A stretch of 64,000 nucleotides of DNA from Anabaena sp. WA102 (GTDB taxonomy: Bacteria; Cyanobacteriota; Cyanobacteriia; Cyanobacteriales; Nostocaceae): NCBI RefSeq assembly GCF_001277295.1, contig NZ_CP011456.1, positions 682,001-746,000 on the forward strand, in the 5' to 3' direction. Both the position numbers and the translations under genes were made by a program. Shown piece by piece: positions 1 through 8,504 of the stretch. The notes below the pieces were generated by a model. That model did no database searches and was not told the DNA's origin. It saw only the letters and a program-made list of their open reading frames with translations. How positions within the stretch are numbered: the stretch's first letter is position 1; each line of letters starts with the position of its first letter.

Positions 1-108
1 ATAAAATTCAATTTTATACTCTTATTTTTAGCCAATCAATATTTTTATTTAAATAAATTCTCCTAACCAAGTATGATTTTCAATCATGCAAGTGCTATAG
101 CATCATGA

Positions 109-1107
109 TTAATTAACTCTACCACTACCGATAAAGTACAAAAGTGCCATCCGCACTGCTACACCGCTAGTTACCTGAGATTGAATTAAGCTAAATTCGG
201 GATCATCCATTAAATCAGAACTAATTTCTACACCCCGATTTACTGGACCTGGATGTAATACTTTAACGTTAGGTTGACAAAGTTTTAACTTGGTGCGAGT
301 AATGCCGAATAGTTGATGATATTCTCGTAAACTAGGTAATAAATGGGCTGTCATCCGTTCTTTTTGTAACCGCAATGTCATCACAAAATCAGCATTTTCT
401 AAAGCTGGTTCTAGTTGCCAATGGGTAAATAATCGGCTAGATTCTGCTGGACATCCTAAATATTCTGCAAAGAATTTAGGTAATAATGTGGGAGGTGCGG
501 CCAGGTGAACTTCGGCACCACTAGCGATGAGACTCCAAATATTAGAACGGGCTACGCGAGAATGTAAGATATCGCCGACAATAGCAATTTTTTTACCTTG
601 CAATGATTCAATTTTGGGTTGTGCAGGGTCAATTAAACTACAAATTGTGAATAAATCTAGTAATCCTTGGGATGGATGTTCATGTTGTCCATCACCGGCA
701 TTGAGGACGCTAACTTTTACACCTAGACGATCCATTTCTTGAGCGATCGCTTGTGGCACTCCTGCATCCTTATGGCGAACTACCATAATATCAGTTCCCA
801 TTGCTAAATAAGTCTTGGCGGTGTCAAGAATTGTTTCACCTTTGGTCATGGAAGATGTAGCTGCGGCAAAGTTGAGAGTATCTGCACTTAGCCTTTTAGC
901 CGCAATTTCAAAACTACTGCGGGTGCGGGTAGAGGGTTCAAAAAATAAATTTGCTACTACCTGTCCCTGTAATGTGGGGACTTTCTTTGTCCGTCGTGAT
1001 AGTACCTCTTGAAAAGAAGCCGCAGTTTGTAAAACGGCGTTATATTCAGCGGTTGTGAAGTCAGCGAGTGTGAGAATGTGATGACGATTCCAGGTAGTAG
1101 TAGGCAT
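109..1107 (-). CDS. pyrB: Aspartate carbamoyltransferase catalytic subunit
   Basis: Catalyses carbamoyl phosphate + L-aspartate to N-carbamoyl-aspartate, the committed cytosolic step of pyrimidine synthesis. The protein shows the carbamoyl-phosphate motif FFEPSTRTRSSFE, the HPSQGLLDL motif and PGPVNRGVE near the C-terminus, all typical of the ATCase/OTCase fold. I start it at the ATG giving MPTTTWNRHH (332 aa, normal length). The 27 upstream residues are translated from an AT-rich direct repeat of the kind scattered between genes here. It lies 85 nt downstream of mgtE on the same strand, with no obvious Shine-Dalgarno sequence. No regulatory pyrI subunit is visible nearby. Confidence 0.95.
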   Translation of the reverse strand: MPTTTWNRHHILTLADFTTAEYNAVLQTAASFQEVLSRRTKKVPTLQGQVVANLFFEPSTRTRSSFEIAAKRLSADTLNFAAATSSMTKGETILDTAKTYLAMGTDIMVVRHKDAGVPQAIAQEMDRLGVKVSVLNAGDGQHEHPSQGLLDLFTICSLIDPAQPKIESLQGKKIAIVGDILHSRVARSNIWSLIASGAEVHLAAPPTLLPKFFAEYLGCPAESSRLFTHWQLEPALENADFVMTLRLQKERMTAHLLPSLREYHQLFGITRTKLKLCQPNVKVLHPGPVNRGVEISSDLMDDPEFSLIQSQVTSGVAVRMALLYFIGSGRVN

Positions 1108-1192
1108 TGGGATTTTAGATTTGAGATTTGAGATTTTAGATAATTGTTTGTTGGTAATAATGAGAAAAGCATAATTACCAATTACCAACCGA

Positions 1193-2542
1193 TTAACTTT
1201 CTAAATGAAATACTTTTAAAGCAATAGAAATCATACTGAGGAAGGTTAAAAATCCGATGGTATCTAGCATTGTTGTCACTAACGGACCACTCATTAAGGC
1301 TGGATCTAGTTTTAAATGCTTTAAACCCATTGGTAGCAAAGTTCCTAAAGTCACCGCTACCATTGTATTAGTAGCCATAACTGCCCCAGCTATTAAAGCT
1401 ACCCATCTTTCTTGGGGTTTAGCCCAAATTAGGGAAAGGGCAACCATTGTCAGCCCTAAAGCTACGGCTGTTCCTAACCCAGCTAAAAGTTCTTTGCGGA
1501 GAATTTTACCAGTATCTTCCGGTGTGACTTCTCCTACACCTAAACCGCGAATAGTGACAGTCAGGGCTTGTATACCTACAGTCCCCCCTGTGTTAGAAAA
1601 TATGGGCATGATCACGGCGAGAACGGGTACAGCGGCGATGACTTGTTGAAAAGGAGCGATCGCACTGGCAGCACCAATATATAATCCCATAATCCCCAAT
1701 AACCAAGGCAACCGTTTCCGAATAGTAATATGTGCGGGAGATAAGGCTTCTTCATCACCACTGACCCCTGCCAATTTTTGGATATCTTCTGTAGCTTCTT
1801 CTTCTAAAATATCTACGACATCATCAATTGTAATAATACCGACTAATCTATCTTCTCTATCAACCACAGGTATAGCGATTAAATCGTATCGCTGCATGAT
1901 GCGAGCGACTTCTTCCTGAGAGGTTTCTGTCCTAACTTTGACAACGTGGGAACTGGCAATATCTTTAATTAAGACATCGGGAAAGGTAAATAATAGCTGA
2001 CGCAAAGAAACAACACTAACTAATTTGCGATTATCATCAGTGACATAGGCATAGTAAATTGTTTCCTTATCTTGATCTTGCAAGCGGATTTTACTGAGGG
2101 CTTCACCAACAGTTAAACCTCGTCGCAAGCGAACATATTCCGTTGTCATTACCCGCCCCGCAGTCCCTTCTGGATAGCCGAGAATTGTGGCTGTAGCTTG
2201 TCTTTGTTCGGGACTGAGTTGTTGTAATAAGCGTTTGACTACTCCTGCTGGTAGTTCATCAAATAAATATGCCCGTTCATCAGGACTCATTTCTTCAACG
2301 AGGTCTACTACCTGGGCATCGTGGAGGGAGTTAATCAAGTCTTCCTGTACTTCTGTGGGTAAATACTCAAAGACATCTATGGCTTGATCTTTGTTGAGTA
2401 ATCGGAAGGCGATCGCTCTTTGTTTTTCGGGCAATTGAGTGATATACTCACCCACATCTACTGGCTGTAAACAATTCAAGTCACATTTAAGCTGATTTAA
2501 GTCAGCAATATCTAAGGACTTGCGAATTTCCTGTGTAAGCAT
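1193..2542 (-). CDS. mgtE: Magnesium transporter MgtE
   Basis: Mg2+-gated Mg2+ channel/transporter of the inner membrane. The 449 residues follow the family order: an N-terminal helical MgtE_N domain (about 20-130), a tandem CBS pair (about 135-260, including DREDRLVGIITIDDVVDILE), then a five-helix pore domain with the signature-like stretch IFSNTGGTVGIQALTVTIRG. Family length is normal. An AGGAG Shine-Dalgarno lies just upstream of the ATG. The 5' leader can fold into two hairpins (see the leader entry), so expression may be controlled at RNA level. It may be co-transcribed with pyrB, but the functions are unrelated. Confidence 0.95.
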   Translation of the reverse strand: MLTQEIRKSLDIADLNQLKCDLNCLQPVDVGEYITQLPEKQRAIAFRLLNKDQAIDVFEYLPTEVQEDLINSLHDAQVVDLVEEMSPDERAYLFDELPAGVVKRLLQQLSPEQRQATATILGYPEGTAGRVMTTEYVRLRRGLTVGEALSKIRLQDQDKETIYYAYVTDDNRKLVSVVSLRQLLFTFPDVLIKDIASSHVVKVRTETSQEEVARIMQRYDLIAIPVVDREDRLVGIITIDDVVDILEEEATEDIQKLAGVSGDEEALSPAHITIRKRLPWLLGIMGLYIGAASAIAPFQQVIAAVPVLAVIMPIFSNTGGTVGIQALTVTIRGLGVGEVTPEDTGKILRKELLAGLGTAVALGLTMVALSLIWAKPQERWVALIAGAVMATNTMVAVTLGTLLPMGLKHLKLDPALMSGPLVTTMLDTIGFLTFLSMISIALKVFHLES

Positions 2543-2570
2543 AATAGAAATCTCCTAAAGTCTCCCCCGC

Positions 2571-2641
2571 GCTGGAAGACTGTCTCGCCAGCTTAGAGGA
2601 GGATACTACTGCCATCTGTTGGACTTTTGTCCATAACCTCT
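2571..2641 (-). promoter_or_regulatory. Structured 5' leader of mgtE
   Basis: Read on the minus strand, this leader contains a stem AGAGG/CCTCT (2637-2641 with 2595-2599) enclosing the perfect hairpin TGGAC-AAAA-GTCCA (2620-2633), followed by a second hairpin GCTGG...CCAGC (2588-2592 with 2571-2575) that ends about 29 nt before the ATG. I do not recognise the M-box or another named riboswitch in it. Folding is by eye only. Confidence 0.4.
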
Positions 2642-2804
2642 CGTAAAATTGAATATCAACGTGAAAATTAAAAATAGCACCGCTAATTAAAGATTTTAGC
2701 TCGGAATCCAGTTTTCCGATACTGTGCGATATTCTAAGCTGAATTTGTCATGTATACAACTATTGACAGAAAATTAGGTCAAAGATATTTTAACCCCTTA
2801 CCTA

Positions 2805-2854
2805 GGAACAGGGAACAGGGAACAGGGAACAGGGAACAGGGAACAGGGAACAGG
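2805..2854. repeat. GGGAACA heptamer tandem repeat
   Basis: Six perfect head-to-tail copies of GGGAACA plus partial units, of the short tandemly repeated type known from heterocystous cyanobacteria. It fills the spacer between mgtE (2543 upward) and murJ. Apart from this repeat and the mgtE leader, the 2543-2918 gap holds nothing I recognise. Confidence 0.9.
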
Positions 2855-2918
2855 AAGAATGTAGGCTGTTGACTTTGTGTGTTTTTGAGGGATTTTTCGG
2901 AAGATTATTCGTGGTTTG

Positions 2919-4532
2919 TCACCTGATATTTTTCTTCAAAAACTTTTGCTGCATCTTGATTACAAAAATATTCACTTCGGGGATATTCATTCTAGAAGCA
3001 ATTATCGCAAATACTCCAATTCCCACAAAAGCAGATATGGATAATTCTACTAGTAAACTAATTAAATCTAGTTTACCTAACACCTGTCGGGAAGCAACCA
3101 AAGTTCCAAAACTGGCTAAACCTGCAATTATACTCCCAACCGTTAACCCCAAAATTGGTAAACACCATTCTTGCCAAGGTAAGCCATTAAGTTTGCGATT
3201 GAGCAAAAATAACAACATCAACATGGAACTACAATTAACTCCAACTGTAGCTAAAACTAATCCAGGCGCACCAAAAGGCTCAACTAATATTAAATCTAAT
3301 ACAGCATTAAGAACAATATTAAATATACTAATTTTAAAAGGTGTTTGTCCATCACCTAAAGCATAAAATACTCTAACTAAAACATCACGCCCTAGATAGA
3401 CAAACATCCCAATTCCATAGGCAATTAATAGAGAAGATACTAACTGAGTTGCTTCTTGTTTAAATGCTCCCCGTTGATAAACTATCTGGACAATTGGCAC
3501 AGATAAGGATACCATTAATGCCCCTAAAGGTAGCATGGTAACGGCAGTTAATAAAAGTCCTTGCCGAATGCGTAATTTTAATTCTTCCCAGTTGTCTGGG
3601 TGGGAAAGTTTGGCAAATGTCGGTAATAAAGGCAGTAAAATAATATTAGAAATAATTCCTAATGGAGTTTGGACTAAAAGATTAGCATAGTTAAAACCTG
3701 CCGCTGCACCAACAATAGGACTAGCAAAATAAAGATCAGTAGCGACATTAATTGGCATCATTCCTGATGATATTGTCGCGGGAGTCATGATTTTAATTAC
3801 TTCTTGTACACCGGGGGATTTAAAATCAAATCTCAGGCGTAATGTTCCTAGTCCTAACCGCCATTGCACAATTAGCTGTACTAACCATTGGAGAATTCCC
3901 CCTGCTAAAGTTCCCCAAGCTAATACCATGCCACCGATTAAAGCATATTCGGGACGAATAATTTCTTTACCGTGTTGTAACCCTAAAATAGCAATACCGA
4001 TAATAACAGTAATACTAGATAATAATGGACTAATTGATAATAACCAATATTGATTAGCTGCATTTAAAGTTCCAAACCCAATCCCAATTAAACCAGCAAA
4101 TAAGGCTAAAGGTGCCATAATTTGGATTTGACGGATAGCGATCGCTCTTGTAGTTGCTTCTAAGCCATGACCCACAAAATCAACAATATACTCAGCGCAG
4201 AAAATCTGAGCAAATGTCACCACTAATAACAACCCACCCACAAGAGTTGTGATTGTTTCTACTATCGGTGCAGCTTCCTCTTTTTTATGTTTAGCCAAAA
4301 CACTGACAATGGCACTATGTAAAGGTCCGTTGACACCACCAAGTAAGATTAAAAGAAAACCAGGGATAATATAGGCATAACTATAAGCTGTAGCTGCTGC
4401 ACCCACACCAAAAGCCGCAGCGATTATTTGCTGCCTAATTAAACCAAACACTTTACTAATTAATGTTGCTGCGGCAACAATCCCAGCAATGCCAGCGAAG
4501 GAACGAGCAGGTTTTTGATCTTGTTGTGTCAC
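2919..4532 (-). CDS. murJ: Lipid II flippase MurJ (MviN family)
   Basis: Polytopic inner-membrane flippase that moves lipid II across the membrane for peptidoglycan synthesis (MOP superfamily). The 537 residues are almost entirely hydrophobic segments, with about 14 predicted helices. The family opening (AGIVAAATLISKVFGLIRQQ...AAAFGVG) and the central GAAAGFNYANLLVQTPLGI region are clear. Length is usual for cyanobacterial MurJ. The ATG is preceded by only a short spacer containing GTCAGTTGTCAG-type direct repeats. No operon partner is evident: the same-strand pentapeptide gene ends 49 nt upstream. Confidence 0.93.
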   Translation of the reverse strand: MTQQDQKPARSFAGIAGIVAAATLISKVFGLIRQQIIAAAFGVGAAATAYSYAYIIPGFLLILLGGVNGPLHSAIVSVLAKHKKEEAAPIVETITTLVGGLLLVVTFAQIFCAEYIVDFVGHGLEATTRAIAIRQIQIMAPLALFAGLIGIGFGTLNAANQYWLLSISPLLSSITVIIGIAILGLQHGKEIIRPEYALIGGMVLAWGTLAGGILQWLVQLIVQWRLGLGTLRLRFDFKSPGVQEVIKIMTPATISSGMMPINVATDLYFASPIVGAAAGFNYANLLVQTPLGIISNIILLPLLPTFAKLSHPDNWEELKLRIRQGLLLTAVTMLPLGALMVSLSVPIVQIVYQRGAFKQEATQLVSSLLIAYGIGMFVYLGRDVLVRVFYALGDGQTPFKISIFNIVLNAVLDLILVEPFGAPGLVLATVGVNCSSMLMLLFLLNRKLNGLPWQEWCLPILGLTVGSIIAGLASFGTLVASRQVLGKLDLISLLVELSISAFVGIGVFAIIASRMNIPEVNIFVIKMQQKFLKKNIR

Positions 4533-4581
4533 GAATATTTATTAGTCCGTTGTCAGTTGTTAGTTGTCAGTTGTCAATTTT

Positions 4582-5088
4582 TTACCGACAACCCAAACTA
4601 TCTCTTGTAGAAACACCAGTTACAGGATTCACACCATCCGCCCTTTGACAGAGTAAGGATACTTGATAACGGTCAATAAGTGCGTCTGTAAAATCAGCAC
4701 CAGTGATATCAGCATCATAAAAACGGCTACGGGTTAAAGTTGCTTCTGTGAAAATAGCGTTTCTTAGATTAGCACTATCCAAGGTAACACGATCAACCAA
4801 AGCACCTGTTAAATTTGCAGCTTCTAAATTTGCTTTTAATAAAACGCCTTTGGTAAAAATTGCGTTAGTTAAATTTGCACCTTGGAAATTTGTTCCCCGC
4901 ATTTCCGCTGCCACAAAAGTTCCACCAACTAAATCAGTATAAGAAAAGTCACGGTTTTCCAAACTGGCATTATTGTAATTAATGGTGTTAATTTGAGCAA
5001 AAGTTGGTTGAGGATTCGTAATTACCGAAAATCCTGCCAAAATAGAAACCAATATTAAACTCAAAAATCGGCAAAAAATCTTGTTCAT
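4582..5088 (-). CDS. Secreted pentapeptide-repeat protein
   Basis: A 168-residue protein with a clear signal peptide (MNKIFCRFLSLILVSILAGF..., probable cut after PTFA) followed by about 15 pentapeptide repeats of the A(N/D)LXX type (for example GANLTNAIFTKGVLLKANLE), which form a right-handed quadrilateral beta-helix. The C-terminus CQRADGVNPVTGVSTRDSLGC carries two cysteines that could form a disulphide. I chose the ATG giving MNKIF because the upstream in-frame codons are translated from AAGAGGC heptamer repeats. It is probably periplasmic or lumenal. The molecular role is unknown, and pentapeptide proteins are common in cyanobacteria. Confidence 0.85.
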   Translation of the reverse strand: MNKIFCRFLSLILVSILAGFSVITNPQPTFAQINTINYNNASLENRDFSYTDLVGGTFVAAEMRGTNFQGANLTNAIFTKGVLLKANLEAANLTGALVDRVTLDSANLRNAIFTEATLTRSRFYDADITGADFTDALIDRYQVSLLCQRADGVNPVTGVSTRDSLGCR

Positions 5089-5106
5089 AAATTTTAAATT
5101 TGTAGA

Positions 5107-5143
5107 AGGTAAGAGGCAAGAGGTAAGAGGCAAGAGGCAAGAG
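5107..5143. repeat. AAGAGGC-type heptamer repeat
   Basis: Head-to-tail degenerate AAGAGGC/AAGAGGT units between the LCP-family gene and the pentapeptide gene, followed by a short TTACCAATTACCAATTACC repeat. Part of the heptamer-repeat background of this genome. Confidence 0.7.
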
Positions 5144-5174
5144 TAAATATTACCAATTACCAATTACCAATTAC

Positions 5175-6680
5175 CTATTTCCAATCCTTACCAATGCGAA
5201 TTGTGAGGTCAGATTCCAAATCACCATTTCCAGAAACTTCGATTTGTCCTAAACCTAAAACTTGTCGCAAGTCAATTCCTGGTTGTCGGTTGCCCTTTTG
5301 GACAATAATCTGAGTTTGGCGTTGAGTATCTGGCCAGTCGGGAACTACATAAACATTAGTAAAACCTTTCTGTTTAAGATAGGTAACTACTTTTTCCGTT
5401 AACTGGGGTTGGTTAGTAGTATTTTGCACAGCAATTCTTTGAATAGAGACCGGTCTGGTATCTGATTTAATGCCAGTTATATCTACCCCAACATAATCAT
5501 TTAATAAGGTTTGTTGTCCAGTCATGTTTAACCAATAGCTATTGGCATCTTGACTGAATTTGCTAAATGTACCAGGTAACATGGACATTTGGAAATTATC
5601 CCGGTCTACATTGACGGAAAAATTCGCTAATGCCATCATTTCTTCCATTTTCAGGTTGGTATCAAAATACTTTCGCATGACGCGAGTTAATTGGGGCAAC
5701 CTGGGTAAAACAGTGGGACTGTTGAGTCGTTGCATTAAAGCATTTATTAGTGCTTGTTGTCGCTGGACTCTGGGTAAATCTCCTTTACCTTCTTCATGAA
5801 AACGGGCAAACTGTTCTGCCTGTTCACCGTTGAGGTTTTGCCAACCGCCGACCAAATTCACGGCAAAGCCACTAGCCTGATCTTGATAATTCATGGCTTG
5901 AGGGACAAATACATCCACACCACCTAACTGTTCCACCAATTCCCGAAAACCGCTAGTAGAAATGCGGATATACCTATCTATGGGAGCATTACCTAAACTC
6001 CGACTAACTACTCTGGCGGCTAAAACTGGGCCACCTTTGGCGTTAGCTTCCGATACCTTGGTTAATCCCTGTTCGGGAATGGCTATCATTGTCCCTCTGG
6101 GAATTGACAGTAGGCGAATAGATTTATCACTGGGATTGAGCCGCACCAACATCATGGTGTCGCTTGTACCAGCAAAACTTTCTGGTGAACCGTCTACAGT
6201 ACCTGGAACTGGTTCAATGCCCATAATTAAAATATTCATGGGTTTTGATAGTTTGTACTGAGAAAGTTTAGTCCATAAGTCCCCAGGTACTTTGATTTGG
6301 TCTTGTTTATTAGGACTGAATTCATCATCTTTCGCTTGGTCGAGATTGCTCCAGAGGGGAGTCCATAGTGCCAAACTTGATGCTAGTAATCCAGATAGAA
6401 TTATCCCTAAAACAATTGTTAAGACCCACAATAACCAGCGGGGAACTGTTAAGCCTAAACGGTCATAGAGTTCGTTGGGAATAGTGCCAGCGGATTCAAG
6501 GACGTTCCGAGAAGAGTTGACTGATGATTTTGGCTTCACCGGCGAAGTTGGGGCTGGTGCTGGTTGGGTTGCTACCTGATTTTCCGACATTTGAACTGGT
6601 GGCTGTTTTACCTCCAGTTCTGAAGTTGGGACTTGTTGAGGTACTATCTGATTTTCTGACCATTGAATTTGTTTAATCAT
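5175..6680 (-). CDS. LytR-CpsA-Psr (LCP) family cell-wall glycopolymer transferase
   Basis: LCP proteins attach glycopolymers or polysaccharides to peptidoglycan from lipid-linked precursors. The 501-residue product has a Pro/Gln-rich cytoplasmic N-terminus (about 1-80), one membrane anchor (WLLWVLTIVLGIILSGLLAS), an extracytoplasmic LCP catalytic domain beginning at MNILIMGIEPV with the Arg-containing motif SIPRGTMI, and a C-terminal LytR_C-like domain (TNVYVVPDWPDTQRQT...). The ATG giving MIKQIQW is preferred because it has GGGGAG at good spacing; an upstream TTG would add six residues. The acceptor polymer in this organism is unknown. No paired glycosyltransferase gene adjoins it on this strand. 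Confidence 0.88.
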   Translation of the reverse strand: MIKQIQWSENQIVPQQVPTSELEVKQPPVQMSENQVATQPAPAPTSPVKPKSSVNSSRNVLESAGTIPNELYDRLGLTVPRWLLWVLTIVLGIILSGLLASSLALWTPLWSNLDQAKDDEFSPNKQDQIKVPGDLWTKLSQYKLSKPMNILIMGIEPVPGTVDGSPESFAGTSDTMMLVRLNPSDKSIRLLSIPRGTMIAIPEQGLTKVSEANAKGGPVLAARVVSRSLGNAPIDRYIRISTSGFRELVEQLGGVDVFVPQAMNYQDQASGFAVNLVGGWQNLNGEQAEQFARFHEEGKGDLPRVQRQQALINALMQRLNSPTVLPRLPQLTRVMRKYFDTNLKMEEMMALANFSVNVDRDNFQMSMLPGTFSKFSQDANSYWLNMTGQQTLLNDYVGVDITGIKSDTRPVSIQRIAVQNTTNQPQLTEKVVTYLKQKGFTNVYVVPDWPDTQRQTQIIVQKGNRQPGIDLRQVLGLGQIEVSGNGDLESDLTIRIGKDWK

Positions 6681-7049
6681 AATTTTCTCCCCACTCAACC
6701 ACTCCTCAAAGGTATGTTAATACAAGCTACAAATATTGCGAGTTAAAACTCGCTGTGGAAATTTTAGATTTTGTGAAAAGTTAATCGGATATTTTTTTAT
6801 TGCTGTCCTCACAGTTTCAATCAGTGATAATTACAACATACTTAACCAGAAAAATTCATCAGTGAAGATCATCTCAAAGTGAATGCGTAAACATTTATAT
6901 CAGATACAGCAGGTGGCGGGGTTAGGAGGTACGAAATCTAAGTTGAAACCTATATACAAAGCCATTTTTACCCGGTGACTCCTGACCCGGTGACTCCTGA
7001 TTCGGTAAATTCTGCTGTATATTGTTCTGAATTACCGATGTATGCCGAT
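6681..7049. other. Divergent spacer between the LCP gene and manC-like gene
   Basis: About 370 bp without a gene. It must hold both divergent promoters. The only repeat seen is a 14-bp direct duplication CCGGTGACTCCTGA (about 6972-6999), which sits where an upstream GTG of the downstream frame would be, so that extension looks non-coding. Confidence 0.5.
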
Positions 7050-8114
7050 ATGAATAATTTATTTTTTCCTGTGATTCTGGCGGGTGGTAAAGGTGAGCGT
7101 TTTTGGCCTTTGAGCCGACTAGACAGACCTAAGCAATTTTTAAGCCTTGATGGTAGCTCAAGAAGTTTACTACAAGCAACTGCTGATAGATTATTAGTTC
7201 TGGCTGGTGGTTGGGAAAATTTGTGGGTGATTACTTCTAGTCCCATTGCTCAAGGGGTGCGAGAACAACTTCCTGATTTGCCAGAGTCGAATTTACTGAT
7301 TGAGTCCCAGGGTCGAGACACTGCTGCTGCTGTTGCTTGGACAAGTTTAGAAATTAAAAAGCGTTACGGGGAAGATGCTATTATTGGCTTTTTTCCTGCT
7401 GACCACTGGATTGCTGACCCGGAGCTATTTGCCGAAACTTTAGCGGCTGCTAAGGATTTGGCGACTAAGAAAGCAGCGATTGTGACTTTGGGTATTAAAC
7501 CTAATTTTCCATCAACTGCCTATGGTTATATTGAACAAGGCGAAAAAATAGGTAGTTTCAATGAGTTACCAGCGTATCATGTAAACCGATTTACTGAAAA
7601 GCCCGACCGGGAAACGGCGGAAACTTTTTTGTCAACGGGACGGTTTAGCTGGAATAGCGGGATGTTCGTTTTTCGAGCCGGTGTTGTTTTGTCAGAATTA
7701 CGCACCCATGCACCGGAAATTATGAAACCTTTGGAACAACATGGTGTTGATATTTATCCCCAGTTACCTAAGAAAAGTATAGATTATGCTTTAATGGAAA
7801 AAACCAGTCTAGCTTATGTTTTGCCAGTAGCATTTGGTTGGGATGATCTGGGTGACTGGAATGCTATTGAACGCTTGCTGAAGCAGGATGATAATCCTAA
7901 TCTAGAACTTGCTACTCATGTGGGTTTAGATACTCAGGGAGCGATTGTTTATGCCTCCAATGCTGATGATGTCATTGTCACGATTGGTTTAGAGGATGTG
8001 GTGATTGTGCGCGATCGCAATGTTACTCTGGTAGTGAAGAAAGACCGCACCCAAGAAATTAAGCAGATTTTGAAAATTCTGCAAAATGATGAGAGATTTA
8101 CAGGCTTGTTGTAA
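7050..8114 (+). CDS. Mannose-1-phosphate guanylyltransferase
   Basis: Makes GDP-mannose from mannose-1-phosphate and GTP for polysaccharide, O-antigen or glycan synthesis. The protein opens with the nucleotidyltransferase signature FFPVILAGGKGERFWPLSR and has the downstream family motifs FPADHW, FTEKP and WNSGMFVFR. The 354-residue length covers the nucleotidyltransferase domain and a short left-handed helix region but no phosphomannose isomerase domain. I start at the ATG giving MNNLFFPV; an ATG 12 nt upstream is possible, and the still longer GTG form runs through a direct repeat. It may serve the same envelope pathways as the divergent LCP gene. Confidence 0.9.
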   Translation: MNNLFFPVILAGGKGERFWPLSRLDRPKQFLSLDGSSRSLLQATADRLLVLAGGWENLWVITSSPIAQGVREQLPDLPESNLLIESQGRDTAAAVAWTSLEIKKRYGEDAIIGFFPADHWIADPELFAETLAAAKDLATKKAAIVTLGIKPNFPSTAYGYIEQGEKIGSFNELPAYHVNRFTEKPDRETAETFLSTGRFSWNSGMFVFRAGVVLSELRTHAPEIMKPLEQHGVDIYPQLPKKSIDYALMEKTSLAYVLPVAFGWDDLGDWNAIERLLKQDDNPNLELATHVGLDTQGAIVYASNADDVIVTIGLEDVVIVRDRNVTLVVKKDRTQEIKQILKILQNDERFTGLL

Positions 8115-8504
8115 AATTTAAACTCCTTGGTAGATGGCTCAAAGTCTTGCTGTTTATTATAACTAGACTGTTAATAGTATTTTGTGACAGTATATATCAA
8201 ATAACGGATTTGAGCCTTTTTTGGCATAAATTTCCGAAGACTCTGCTTTTTTGTCAAGTGGAGTCAAAGACTCGTGAATTCATACTTGGGGTTTGCTGAA
8301 TAGGTTGTCTGTGAGGACAAGGGAACAGGGAACAGGGAACAGGGAACAGGGAACAGTTTTAACTTGGGGGAAACAAGAAAATCCAGTTCCCTCCCCAAAG
8401 CATCGAGGAGGGTTAGGGTGGGGTAATTTGAGGAATAATGGTGATTCAATAACTTGTGTGTACACCGTAGGTCTGGAGACTGGGAACAAGATTTTATTGA
8501 GATT
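8115..8504. other. Repeat-bearing spacer between convergent genes
   Basis: No gene seen. It holds five perfect GGGAACA copies (8321-8356) and a palindrome-rich stretch around 8385-8425 of the CCCTCCCC...GGGGTGGG-like type that is scattered in cyanobacterial genomes. The short frames here are translations of the repeats. Confidence 0.6.

Noticed and set aside
2869..3366. 165-codon plus-strand frame antisense to murJ
   Set aside because: It is a shadow of the murJ C-terminal region; the minus-strand frame has clear MurJ sequence.
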